DNA from: JARROD01 sp037384225
GTDB lineage: Bacteria; Pseudomonadota; Gammaproteobacteria; Pseudomonadales; Cellvibrionaceae
Direction of reading: 5' to 3'
Length of the DNA stretch: 14,680 nucleotides
Assembly: GCA_037384225.1 (NCBI GenBank)
Contig: JARROD010000187.1
Span: 1-14,680 of the forward strand
Shown here: positions 1 to 7,271 of the stretch, piece after piece
Layout of the letters: every line of letters begins with the position of its first letter
Numbering within the stretch: the stretch's first letter is position 1
Program-made: the position numbers and the translations under genes
The notes under the pieces: model-generated
Told to the model about the DNA's origin: nothing
Databases searched by the model: none
What the model saw: the letters and a program-made list of their open reading frames with translations, nothing else

Positions 1-655
1 CGTTCAACCACCAGACAGGTGTGCACATTGGGGCAGGAGGCCAACGCGGTATCGGTATTTTTTTCAGTGGGATTGTCTTGCCACCGCGCACCCCTTCGTC
101 GGCGGTGATGACCACGCGGCAGTCCGAATCCAGTACCCTGTCTTTAAGGGCTTCAGTTGAGAAACCGCCAAACACCACTGAGTGAACAGCGCCAATACGG
201 GCGCAGGCCAGCATGGCGTAGGCAGCCTCAGGTATCATCGGCATATAGATACAAACCCGGTCACCCTTTTTGACGCCTCGGTTTTTCAACACGTTTGCCA
301 GTCGGCATACGGATTCATACAGTGCCTGGTAAGTGATCTGTTGATCATCCGCCGGGTCATCGCCCTCCCAGATAATGGCGACCTGATTGGCACGGTTTTT
401 AAGATGGCGATCGATGCAGTTGCTGCTTACATTGAGTTTACCACCGGCAAACCAGCTGACTTTACCCTGGTAAAAGTCGAATTCGCGGACGCTTTGCCAC
501 TTCTGTTCCCAATCGAGAAATTGTTCCGCTTGTTGTGCCCAGAAGAGATCGGGCTGTTCGATGGATTGTTTATAGAGGGTTTTATATTCATCGGCCTTAA
601 TAAGGGCCTGTTCGGCAAAACTGGACGGTACTGGATGAACGGGAAAATCAGACAT
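1..655 (-). CDS. acs: Acetyl-CoA synthetase, N-terminal part (cut by window edge)
   Basis: AMP-forming acetate:CoA ligase, which activates acetate to acetyl-CoA in the cytoplasm. I translated the minus strand from the ATG at 655. It stays open for about 218 codons to the window edge and gives the typical Acs N-terminus: an early WAQQAEQFLDWEQKW segment, WFAGGKLNVSSNCIDRH near residues 75-91, a GDRVCIYMPMIPEAAYAMLACARIGAVHSVV-like core (written here only in outline) and FGGFSTEAL. The A3 ATP loop and the acetylated lysine lie beyond the edge. A strong GGAGAGGAG Shine-Dalgarno lies about 8 nt before the ATG. The gene is downstream of panC on the same strand with a 168-bp gap. A pan gene close to acs also occurs in Pseudomonas, from memory. 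I saw no convincing promoter in the gap. Confidence 0.95.
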   Translation of the reverse strand, partial: MSDFPVHPVPSSFAEQALIKADEYKTLYKQSIEQPDLFWAQQAEQFLDWEQKWQSVREFDFYQGKVSWFAGGKLNVSSNCIDRHLKNRANQVAIIWEGDDPADDQQITYQALYESVCRLANVLKNRGVKKGDRVCIYMPMIPEAAYAMLACARIGAVHSVVFGGFSTEALKDRVLDSDCRVVITADEGVRGGKTIPLKKIPIPRWPPAPMCTPVWWLN

Positions 656-823
656 GGCTATCTCCTCTCCATATGTGATCTGTTATTAGGGTCTCTCGAT
701 CAGGATTGAACACCTATCCAAAGCGGTTGAGATTCAGGTTAGACCATAATAACCGCTCGGCTTCATCGATTTCTATACATCAGACGCAAATCCACGTTTT
801 CTCCACCCCGGAGTGGCATGAGG

Positions 824-1669
824 TCAACTCAACGAAATATTATCGATCAATCGGGCGCCACTGGTATACATGGCGCCGAGCAGGGTGATTTCACGGTCAT
901 CATCCACCGCCGGCTGCAGGGTTTTACTGCTGCAGGCACTTATATAATCCACCCGAAAGCCCGCGGCACAGATCTGCTCGCCAGCCTCCCGCTCCAGGGC
1001 GGCAAAGTCGCGATTGCCCGCCGCTATCTGTTCGCGCATCCAGTTGAGGCTCAGATATAACTGGTTGGCCCGGGGCCGCTCCTCCTCGGTAATGAAGCTG
1101 TTGCGGGAACTCATGGCGAGCCCATCCGCTTCGCGTACGATGTCCCCTTCCACAATCTCCACGGGTATGCACAGGTCCTCCACCATGCGTCGAATCACCG
1201 CCAGTTGCTGGAAATCCTTACGGCCGAACACGGCCTCGTGAGGTTGAACGATATTGAACAGTTTGGTGACCACGGTTGTAACCCCTTCGAAGTGGCCGGG
1301 GCGGCTGGCTCCGCAAAGCACATCGGTCATGGTAGGTACAACCACCCGGGTCTGGTCTGCCATTCCGTTGGGATAAATCTCGTTTTCGTCGGGGTAGAAA
1401 AGATAGTCACAATCCACCTCGCGCAACTTGGCAGTGTCGGCTTCGAAGGTGCGGGGGTATTTGTCCCAGTCCTCATTGAGACCGAATTGCAACGGGTTGA
1501 CAAAAATGCTCACAACCACGACATCACAGTGGCTTTTTGCAATCTTCACCAATTCGAGGTGAGCCCGGTGCAGATTACCCATGGTCGGCACCAAACCAAT
1601 ACGTTTACCGGCGAGGCGCTCAGCGCGCAGCGTTTGCCGGATTGATTCTATATGATGAAATACCTGCAT
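824..1669 (-). CDS. panC: Pantothenate synthetase (pantoate--beta-alanine ligase)
   Basis: Joins pantoate and beta-alanine with ATP through a pantoyl-adenylate, the last step of vitamin B5 synthesis, in the cytosol. Its 281 aa match the family length (about 283). Visible motifs are the nucleotidyltransferase HIGH-type site PTMGNLHRAH (residues 28-37), IFVNPLQFG (55-63), the GASRPGHFEGVTTVV substrate loop (120-134), VFGRKDFQQ (147-155) and the KMSKS-like MSSRNS (186-191). Oddity: the usual H-x-G-H reads H-R-A-H, Ala replacing Gly before the second His. The start is the ATG at 1669, with AAGGGG about 10 nt upstream. panB, normally just upstream, is absent: a 275-bp gap and a plus-strand gene lie there, so panC looks like a single-gene unit, possibly reading toward acs. 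Confidence 0.96.
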   Translation of the reverse strand: MQVFHHIESIRQTLRAERLAGKRIGLVPTMGNLHRAHLELVKIAKSHCDVVVVSIFVNPLQFGLNEDWDKYPRTFEADTAKLREVDCDYLFYPDENEIYPNGMADQTRVVVPTMTDVLCGASRPGHFEGVTTVVTKLFNIVQPHEAVFGRKDFQQLAVIRRMVEDLCIPVEIVEGDIVREADGLAMSSRNSFITEEERPRANQLYLSLNWMREQIAAGNRDFAALEREAGEQICAAGFRVDYISACSSKTLQPAVDDDREITLLGAMYTSGARLIDNISLS

Positions 1670-1824
1670 ATCGGCAACCCCTTTGGCGATTGGGAAGGCG
1701 ATGGTACATAATCAGCCATAATAAGTATACGTGTGCTGACCTAATATACATAAGCATAAGCTAATATCTTATACAGAAATCCGCACACCACAATCCCATT
1801 TTTTGTAGTATCTGTCACCAGGGG

Positions 1825-1857
1825 CGTGCACGAAAACCGGAAGTTATTTCGTGCACG
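1825..1857. repeat. Perfect 11-bp inverted repeat between panC and elaA
   Basis: CGTGCACGAAA at 1825-1835 is the exact reverse complement of TTTCGTGCACG at 1847-1857, with an 11-nt spacer. Half-site centres are 22 bp apart, about two helical turns. It lies about 90 bp before elaA and about 155 bp before the panC start. No T-run follows on either strand, so a dimeric regulator site or an RNA hairpin fits better than a terminator. The function is inference. Confidence 0.6.
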
Positions 1858-1944
1858 ACTTAATCAGAGTGAGATTTCAGCGCTCTGGGTTCCAGACCGC
1901 GAAGCACACTGAACAGATCAAGTCGACACGTTAGAGATGAAAAA

Positions 1945-2412
1945 ATGACTGAATGGCAATGGAAACGCTTTGATGAGCTGTCAAAACACGAATTATACGA
2001 GATCTTGAAAGTCCGCCAGGAGGTATTCGTGGTAGAACAAAACTGCGCCTACGTGGATGCCGATGGACTTGACCAAAATGCCTGGCATCTTACAGGGTGG
2101 TATCAGAATGATGCCGATGGTCGACGTATCGCCGCTTATTTGCGCGTTGTTTTTCCAGGGTGCCGATATGAAGAACCTTCCATAGGTAGAGTATTGACAA
2201 CCGCGCAGTCAAGAGGCCGGGGGTTAGGGAAAGTGCTAATGGAAACAGCACTTTGCAATATCGAAAGAATCTACCCAAACCAGGCCATTAGAATTTCAGC
2301 TCAACAATACTTAGAAAGGTTTTATCATGCCCTCGAATTCAGCAGGGTATCGGAGCCCTATAGCGAAGATGGTATACCCCATATAGAAATGCTGAGGCGT
2401 TGCAATAGATAA
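1945..2412 (+). CDS. elaA: GNAT family N-acetyltransferase, ElaA type
   Basis: Small acetyl-CoA dependent acyltransferase of the GNAT fold. Its 155 aa match the ElaA family (about 153 aa in E. coli). Family-like features are the N-terminal W-x-x-K-x-F-x-E-L-S and LYEILKVRQEVFVVEQNCAY (residues 17-36), the DGLDQNAWHL strand, and the acetyl-CoA loop in motif A, IGRVLTTAQSRGRGLGKVLM, around residues 81-100, with R-G-x-G-L-G-K. C-terminal AQQYLERFYHALEF is also typical. The physiological substrate of ElaA is not known. The start is ATG 1945, with a weak AGAG element upstream. It is a plus-strand single gene convergent with dnaB, with 122 bp between the stops. Confidence 0.9.
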   Translation: MTEWQWKRFDELSKHELYEILKVRQEVFVVEQNCAYVDADGLDQNAWHLTGWYQNDADGRRIAAYLRVVFPGCRYEEPSIGRVLTTAQSRGRGLGKVLMETALCNIERIYPNQAIRISAQQYLERFYHALEFSRVSEPYSEDGIPHIEMLRRCNR

Positions 2413-2501
2413 CGCTCGCATACCGTCACGCTGTGTGGCGGCATCATCACCCCAAAGCCAATAACGTCAGCGTCGAAATAAATGTCTTACGATATCTGCG
2501 C

Positions 2502-2525
2502 ACGGCGCAGTGTCCACTGCGCCGT
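2502..2525 (-). terminator. Hairpin between convergent elaA and dnaB
   Basis: ACGGCGCAGTG at 2502-2512 is followed after 2 nt by its exact reverse complement at 2515-2525, giving a realistic 10-bp GC-rich stem with a 4-nt loop. It begins about 10 nt after the dnaB stop and about 90 nt after the elaA stop. Neither strand has a T-run after the stem, so it is not a textbook intrinsic terminator. It could be a transcript-end stabiliser or a Rho-dependent end. Confidence 0.5.
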
Positions 2526-2534
2526 CTAACCCAT

Positions 2535-3953
2535 TCAATACCCGTCCTGCTGCATATACTCCGGCGCCAGATTTTCGAAGCGCGTGAACTTGCCCTGAAA
2601 CATTGCCCGGCAGGTGCCGATTTCGCCGTTGCGCTGTTTGCCGATAATCAATTCGGCGATACCTTTGTCAGGGCTGTCTTCGTTGTAGTATTCGTCGCGG
2701 TAGATAAAAAGAATCACATCGGCGTCCTGCTCGATGGCGCCGGATTCGCGTAAATCCGAGTTCATGGGGCGTTTGTTGGGGCGTTGCTCCACTCCGCGGT
2801 TAAGCTGGGAGAGAGCGATAACCGGGCAATTGAATTCCTTCGCCAGCGCTTTCAGCGAGCGGGAAATTTCTGAAATTTCCTGGGTCCTGCCCTCACTGGG
2901 GCCGGAGGTCTGCATCAGTTGCAGGTAGTCCACCATAACCAGCGCCGGGTTGCCGTGCTCCCTGACCACCCGTCGCACCCTGGCCCGCACTTCCTGTGGT
3001 GTCAGCCCGGGGGTATCGTCGATAAACAACAGCTTGTCCTTCATTTTACCGACCGCGGCCGACAACTTGGGCCAGTCCTCCTCGGTGAGTTGACCGTTGC
3101 GGATTTTGCCCTGGTCGATGCGGCCGATGGATGACAGCATCCGCATAACCAGTGCCCCGGCCGGCATCTCCATACTGAAAACCAGCGCGGGTTTGGTCTG
3201 CGATAGCATGGCCGTTTCCACAAAATTCAACGCCAGCGCCGTCTTGCCCATGGAAGGGCGGGCGGCGAGTATGATCAGTTCGCCCTCCTGCCAGCCGGAG
3301 GTGCGTTGATCCAGATCGGTGATCCCGCTGGGGAGCCCGGTAATGTCGCTGTCGGAGCGAAACAGCTCATCGATCTTTTCAACGGTTTCCTTGAGCAGGT
3401 TGTTAACCGTCTGGAAGCCGCCATCTTTGGGACGGTCTTCAACGATTTCCGCCACCCGCTTTTCCGCCAGTTGCAGCAGATCGTCCGAATCCAGTCCCAC
3501 CGGGTTTAAACTGGTACGGCTGATCTCATTGGCCGCCTGGATCAACTTCCGCACGGTGGAGTGCTCCCGCACGATCCGCGCGTAGGCCGAAATATTGGCG
3601 GCACTGGGGGTATTGGTGGCCAGTTCGGTCAGGTAACCGAGACCGCCCACCCGCTCGAGTTCCTCATGACGGTCGAGAGCTTCGGAAAGGGTTATCACAT
3701 CCAGAGGTTGCCCGAGGTCGGACAACTTCAACATCATGGCGTAAATCTGGCGGTGATTATCTTTGAAAAAGTCAGCCTCACTGACCACTTCGGCGACGGC
3801 GTCGAAGCGGTTATTGTCCAGCATTAAACCGCCGAGCACTGCCTGCTCAGCTTCGATCGAGTGTGGCAGCGCCGCCTTGAGACTGGTGGAGAAGCCCTCG
3901 GAGGGGTCGTAGTCCTCCTGTGGCGCATAATCGGGTTCGAGTGCTTCAGTCAT
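2535..3953 (-). CDS. dnaB: Replicative DNA helicase DnaB
   Basis: Hexameric 5'-3' helicase that unwinds DNA at the replication fork and recruits primase. At 472 aa it is full length (E. coli 471). The N-terminal domain starts at LPHSIEAEQAVLGGLML (29-45). The linker is followed by the RecA-like domain beginning ITGLPSGITDLDQRTSGW, with Walker A ARPSMGKT (231-238), FSMEM with the catalytic Glu near 262, Walker B VMVDYLQL (339-346), the Q-motif segment ALSQLNRGVEQRP, and the Arg-finger region near KQRNGEIGT. No intein is present. The ATG at 3953 follows a weak GAAGA. It lies downstream of rplI on the same strand but is separated by a strong hairpin, so it probably has its own promoter, which I could not place. 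Confidence 0.98.
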   Translation of the reverse strand: MTEALEPDYAPQEDYDPSEGFSTSLKAALPHSIEAEQAVLGGLMLDNNRFDAVAEVVSEADFFKDNHRQIYAMMLKLSDLGQPLDVITLSEALDRHEELERVGGLGYLTELATNTPSAANISAYARIVREHSTVRKLIQAANEISRTSLNPVGLDSDDLLQLAEKRVAEIVEDRPKDGGFQTVNNLLKETVEKIDELFRSDSDITGLPSGITDLDQRTSGWQEGELIILAARPSMGKTALALNFVETAMLSQTKPALVFSMEMPAGALVMRMLSSIGRIDQGKIRNGQLTEEDWPKLSAAVGKMKDKLLFIDDTPGLTPQEVRARVRRVVREHGNPALVMVDYLQLMQTSGPSEGRTQEISEISRSLKALAKEFNCPVIALSQLNRGVEQRPNKRPMNSDLRESGAIEQDADVILFIYRDEYYNEDSPDKGIAELIIGKQRNGEIGTCRAMFQGKFTRFENLAPEYMQQDGY

Positions 3954-4012
3954 GGCCAGTTGTCTTCTTTAAGATTTCAAATCCACGGTTTCACAAACAC
4001 TTACTCACAAAC

Positions 4013-4062
4013 AAATCGGGCACGGCCGCAAGCGCCTTTGCGCTTGCGGCCGTGCCCGATTT
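4013..4062 (-). terminator. Large intrinsic terminator after rplI
   Basis: A perfect inverted repeat of 23 bp per arm (4013-4035 and 4040-4062) around a CTTT loop; the inner part of each arm is GC-rich and the outer ends are A/T. Read on the minus strand, the direction of rplI, the stem ends in ATTTGTTTG, a T-rich tail. It lies 70 nt beyond the rplI stop and 60 nt before the dnaB start. The plus strand also ends in GATTTTA, so it could work both ways. It should end the rpsF-rplI transcript and insulate dnaB. Confidence 0.85.
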
Positions 4063-4131
4063 TACCCGTTCAGACGCGATCTGATACAAAGGCAAGTTGA
4101 GTTTTCCCCAAACCCTGCCCCTGCGGGTTGT

Positions 4132-4578
4132 CTATTCTGGGACAATAGCCAGCTTGACCACCTGGGTGACATCGGCGTGCAGGTGAATATCGATTTCGTA
4201 TTCACCGGTTTCACGCAGCGCACCGCTCGGCAAGCGCACTTCGGCTTTGTTCACCTCGACGCCTGTGGCCGAAATCGCTTCGGCGATATCGCGAGTGCCA
4301 ACTGAACCGAACAGCTTGCCTTCGTCGCCGGCCTTGGCCGTAATGCTGATATTGAGCTCGGCCAGTTTGGCCGCGCGCGCCTCAGCGGCGACTCTTTTGT
4401 CATTGGCAGCCATTTCAAGTTCGGCGCGACGGGCTTCGAACTCGGCGATATTGTTTTTGGTCGCCAGCACAGCTTTGCCCTGGGGAACCAGAAAATTGCG
4501 GCCAAAACCGGCTTTTACTGATACCTTATCGCCAATGGTGCCCAGCTTACCCACTTTTTCGAGCAGAATAACTTCCAT
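4132..4578 (-). CDS. rplI: 50S ribosomal protein bL9
   Basis: Structural protein of the large subunit that binds 23S rRNA and helps keep the reading frame. Its 148 aa match E. coli bL9 (149). The N-terminal domain holds the signature MEVILLEKVGKLGTIGDKVS and GFGRNFLVPQGKA (residues 24-36). The long connecting helix is rich in Ala, Glu and Arg (about 45-75), and the C-terminal domain holds LFGSVGTRDIAEAI (89-102) and the ending HLHADVTQVVKLAIVPE. The start ATG has AGAGGG about 9-10 nt upstream. It is the last gene of the rpsF-rpsR-DUF2232-rplI set, 99 bp after the membrane protein gene, and is followed by the terminator hairpin. Confidence 0.98.
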   Translation of the reverse strand: MEVILLEKVGKLGTIGDKVSVKAGFGRNFLVPQGKAVLATKNNIAEFEARRAELEMAANDKRVAAEARAAKLAELNISITAKAGDEGKLFGSVGTRDIAEAISATGVEVNKAEVRLPSGALRETGEYEIDIHLHADVTQVVKLAIVPE

Positions 4579-4677
4579 CTCGTTTACCCTCTATAACTTT
4601 CTATAAACTTTCAAAAATTTCCACACGTTATGAAATACTGCACCGCGGTTGCACTTTATTCGCGGTTCACAACAGAC

Positions 4678-5529
4678 TCAGGACTTGGTTGTTAACCGAC
4701 TGCGAAAATCCAGCCATGTATCCAGGAAAACCACAACCGTCAGCATAGGCACCAGCAACGGGCTGAATACCATCACAGCCAGGTAAAACATCACCAGCCA
4801 ATGCCGTCCCAGTTGCCGCGCCTTGACCACATAGTGGATAAGCGCGGCACCGGCTGCCAGCAAAGGCAGGGCAAACACATTGACCCAGGCCCGGTAATCG
4901 ACATCCTGCAAGCAGTACCAGGTTGCCAGCAGACACATCAACGCCGGTATCGATTTCAACCGCAATTGGTGAAATTCGGTCTGAAAACCGCCCGGGTTGT
5001 ACAGCAGCGCCTGCCACCAGCGGCCCATGATCAGGCCAAAAAACGTATTGGCGGACACGGCATACGCAACCAGCCCCATCACCAGCACCTGGTTGAACTC
5101 ATGCTGAGGCATGTCCGCTTTTGTCTGCGCTACAGCCTCATTAATCGCCTTGACTACGTTCAGCATGACTTCCGGGGCCAGCAGTAAAAATATAAACGCC
5201 GACAAGGTGCTTAATATCACCATGGCCATCAGGGTCACAGGCCAGGACAGGGTTGCTCTCAGCAAGGTGGCGACGGCCACCACCACGACATACCCGATAA
5301 GACTCGCCAGCCCCAGCAGAAAGAACACCGGCTCCATGTCTGTGAAGGCTACCAGCAGCAGCATGGGCATACACGCCCAGCTCATTACCAGCATGCCGTC
5401 GAACGCGCCGCGCCGCAGTGTCACCAGAGCCACGGCGGCTGGGCTGATCAACGGCAGCCCACTCGCCAATAGCGCTATCAGGGAGGCCTGCACACGCCCG
5501 CGCATGATGAATTCAGCCAGCGCGCGCAC
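4678..5529 (-). CDS. DUF2232/YybS-like integral membrane protein
   Basis: A 283-aa very hydrophobic protein with about seven to eight predicted membrane segments (roughly residues 14-37, 42-65, 68-90, 95-120, 150-170, 193-210, 217-236 and 246-270) and a short basic C-terminus. I assign it to the DUF2232-like group from topology and position: a poly-membrane protein of this kind sits between rpsR and rplI in Pseudomonas (from memory), and YybS lies next to rplI in Bacillus. No catalytic motif is visible and the function is unknown. The start is GTG 5529, supported by a run of six G about 9 nt upstream; an internal ATG at codon 9 is the alternative. It is 35 nt after rpsR, so it is co-transcribed and perhaps linked to ribosome or envelope homeostasis. 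Confidence 0.8.
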   Translation of the reverse strand: MRALAEFIMRGRVQASLIALLASGLPLISPAAVALVTLRRGAFDGMLVMSWACMPMLLLVAFTDMEPVFFLLGLASLIGYVVVVAVATLLRATLSWPVTLMAMVILSTLSAFIFLLLAPEVMLNVVKAINEAVAQTKADMPQHEFNQVLVMGLVAYAVSANTFFGLIMGRWWQALLYNPGGFQTEFHQLRLKSIPALMCLLATWYCLQDVDYRAWVNVFALPLLAAGAALIHYVVKARQLGRHWLVMFYLAVMVFSPLLVPMLTVVVFLDTWLDFRSRLTTKS

Positions 5530-5564
5530 TCGTTATCCCCCCTTATAGCCGTTTCGCTGTTTAT

Positions 5565-5792
5565 TTACTCGTGACGATCCGTATAAGGCAACAGTGCCAG
5601 ATAGCGGGCGCGCTTGACCGCAGTGGCCAACTGGCGCTGGTATCTGGCTTTGGTGCCGGTAATACGGCTGGGTACGATTTTGCCGGTTTCAGTAATATAG
5701 GCTTTCAGTGTATCAAGATCTTTATAATCGATCTGTTTAACGCCTTCAGCGGTGAAACGGCAGAACTTACGACGCCTAAAGAAACGTGCCAT
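5565..5792 (-). CDS. rpsR: 30S ribosomal protein bS18
   Basis: Small-subunit protein that forms a heterodimer with bS6 on the central domain of 16S rRNA. Its 75 aa equal the E. coli length. Signature parts are MARFFRRRKFCRF at the N-terminus, with one Cys, IDYKDLDTLKAYITETGKIVPSRITGT (20-46) and QRQLATAVKRARYLALLPYTDRH at the end. The ATG is 2 nt after the rpsF stop. Its Shine-Dalgarno AGAAGGGGAA is made by the last codons of rpsF, so the two genes should be translationally coupled, which suits a 1:1 complex. A 35-nt gap leads to the DUF2232-like gene. Confidence 0.98.
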   Translation of the reverse strand: MARFFRRRKFCRFTAEGVKQIDYKDLDTLKAYITETGKIVPSRITGTKARYQRQLATAVKRARYLALLPYTDRHE

Positions 5793-5794
5793 GA

Positions 5795-6274
5795 TTATTC
5801 CCCTTCTATCTCTTCACCGGTATTATCATCGTTGCCAGCACTGGCTGACGGTGTCTCATCATTACTGCTGGGCGGGTCTTCGCGATTACTGCCGGACTGG
5901 TCTTCGCGGCGCTCTTCGCGGCGATCACTGCGACCTTTGCGATCGCGGCTTTCTTTCTCCGCTTTCATGATGGGAGATTCTTCGGTGACGGCGCTATCAC
6001 AGCGCACTACCATGTTGCGCAAAATGGCATCGTTATAGCGGAAGTTTGTGGTCAGCTCTTCCAGAGCCTCTTCACCGCATTCCACATTCATGAGAATGTA
6101 GTGGGCTTTATGGATTTTGTTAATGGAATAAGCCAGTTGGCGGCGGCCCCAGTCTTCCAGACGGTGTACGGAACCACCGCCGCTATTGATCGTCGCGGTA
6201 TAGCGCTCGACCATACCGGGCACCTGTTCACTCTGGTCCGGGTGCACCAGAAATACAATTTCGTAATGACGCAT
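5795..6274 (-). CDS. rpsF: 30S ribosomal protein bS6 with long charged tail
   Basis: Partner of bS18 in the 30S platform. Residues 1 to about 100 are the standard ferredoxin-like core: MRHYEIVFLVHPDQSEQV, WGRRQLAYSINKIHKAHYILMNVE (42-65) and FRYNDAILRNMVVR (78-91). Residues about 101-159 form a tail with a basic/acidic block (KAEKESRDRKGRSDRREERRE) and then a Ser/Asn/Asp/Glu-rich, disordered-looking end finishing EEIEGE. The total is 159 aa against about 131-135 in E. coli, where RimK adds glutamates to the S6 C-terminus (established); the acid ending here makes that conceivable, no more. The ATG has AAGGAG 5 nt upstream. First gene after the promoter at 6381-6409. Confidence 0.97.
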   Translation of the reverse strand: MRHYEIVFLVHPDQSEQVPGMVERYTATINSGGGSVHRLEDWGRRQLAYSINKIHKAHYILMNVECGEEALEELTTNFRYNDAILRNMVVRCDSAVTEESPIMKAEKESRDRKGRSDRREERREDQSGSNREDPPSSNDETPSASAGNDDNTGEEIEGE

Positions 6275-6289
6275 ATTCGCTCCTTACGG

Positions 6290-6374
6290 GTTTAAGCCTC
6301 CCGTCAGTCAGTGTGCACCAACTCCGGTGAGACAAGGAGGGCCGGGATGAATGAAACCCCGACCATGTTTAGGG
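6290..6374 (-). promoter_or_regulatory. Structured rpsF leader, possible S6:S18 autoregulatory element
   Basis: The about 100-nt leader predicted from the promoter at 6381-6409 can fold into a 7-bp stem (6340-6346 with 6358-6364, one G-U pair, 11-nt loop). It can also form a small CACC/GGTG hairpin (6316-6319 with 6326-6329) holding CCGG, and a CCTCC/GGAGG pairing (6297-6301 with 6336-6340). Many bacteria have an rpsF leader RNA bound by the S6:S18 dimer through a CCG element (established). Position and a CCG in a hairpin fit that, but I did not recognise the full consensus. Confidence 0.35.
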
Positions 6375-6380
6375 CCGCGT

Positions 6381-6409
6381 ATTCTATGGGGTTAACCGTG
6401 TTGTTGCAA
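6381..6409 (-). promoter_or_regulatory. Sigma70-type promoter for rpsF operon
   Basis: On the minus strand TTGCAA (6404-6409), a 17-nt spacer and TAGAAT (6381-6386) make a good -35/-10 pair, 107 nt before the rpsF start. The -35 begins only 6 nt after the rlmB stop codon. I found no hairpin between rlmB and this promoter, so read-through from rnr-rlmB is possible as well. Confidence 0.65.
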
Positions 6410-6415
6410 GTTTAA

Positions 6416-7165
6416 TCAAGCGTCGCTGGGCCGGCGTTGCCGCACAGCTTCGAACAGGCACACGCCGGTCGCCACGGATACGTTCAGGCTGCTGACACTG
6501 CCGGCCATGGGAATCTGCACCAGCGTGTCACAGTTTTCCCGGGTCAGGCGCCGCAGGCCAGAGCCCTCGGCGCCCATGACCAGCACCAGCGGGCCGCCGA
6601 GATCGGCTTCGAACACAGTCTGTTCGGCCTCTCCCGCCGCCCCCAGCACCCAGATGCCCCGCTCCTGCAGGGAACGGAGGGTACGGGTTAGGTTGGTCAC
6701 CGGAATCAAGGGCAGAACCTCGGCGGCGCCACAGGCGACTTTTCGCACTGTAGCGTTGAGCCCCGCCGAGCGGTCTTTGGGCACGATCACCGCCTGCACA
6801 CCGGCGGCCTCGGCCGAACGCAGGCAGGCGCCCAGGTTATGGGGGTCGGTGACGCCGTCCAGTGCCAGCAGGAAGGGGGGCTCGCTCAGTGCATCCAGCA
6901 ATCGCTGCAAATAGGACTCGTCAAACAGCTCCCCCGGCGCCACCAGTGCCACTACTCCCTGGTGGTTATTTTCTGTGTGCTCATCCAGCTCGCGCCGGAG
7001 CACCTGTTTTACCGGGATTTGATTGCGCTGCGCGGCCTGCAGGATTTTCTGCAGCCGCTGGTCGTGGCGCCCTTTCAACACCCGCAGTTCACGCACCCTT
7101 TGCGGGGCGCTTTTCAGCAACGCCGTCACAGCGTGCAATCCAAAAACTATTTCAGTATCGGACAC
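6416..7165 (-). CDS. rlmB: 23S rRNA (guanosine-2251-2'-O)-methyltransferase RlmB
   Basis: SPOUT/TrmH-class methyltransferase that modifies G2251 in the P-loop of 23S rRNA, using SAM through the trefoil knot. Its 249 aa compare with 243 in E. coli. The N-terminal substrate-binding domain starts at VFGLHAVTALL (7-17). The three TrmH motifs are in order: LDGVTDPHNLGACLRSAEAAG, with N-x-G and catalytic-type Arg, near 100-120; VLVMGAEGSGLRRLT near 190-204; and IPMAGSVSSLNVSVATGV near 213-230. The start is a GTG at 7165 with only a weak GAGA upstream; no better start is seen. It follows rnr by 106 bp on the same strand, a common proteobacterial pair. Confidence 0.96.
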   Translation of the reverse strand: MSDTEIVFGLHAVTALLKSAPQRVRELRVLKGRHDQRLQKILQAAQRNQIPVKQVLRRELDEHTENNHQGVVALVAPGELFDESYLQRLLDALSEPPFLLALDGVTDPHNLGACLRSAEAAGVQAVIVPKDRSAGLNATVRKVACGAAEVLPLIPVTNLTRTLRSLQERGIWVLGAAGEAEQTVFEADLGGPLVLVMGAEGSGLRRLTRENCDTLVQIPMAGSVSSLNVSVATGVCLFEAVRQRRPSDA

Positions 7166-7271
7166 AGTATTTTCAATCTCGTTTCGACAACCCCGGGCCC
7201 GCGACTTGCCCTCGGTACGGGGAATAATGTCGGGTAAGCTTTCAACACGCGCCGCTGTGGGAGTTCCGGGG

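Noticed and set aside
780..823. Terminator hairpin for panC around CCACCCCGGAGTGG
   Set aside because: The stem has mismatches and almost no loop, and no proper T-run follows on the minus strand.
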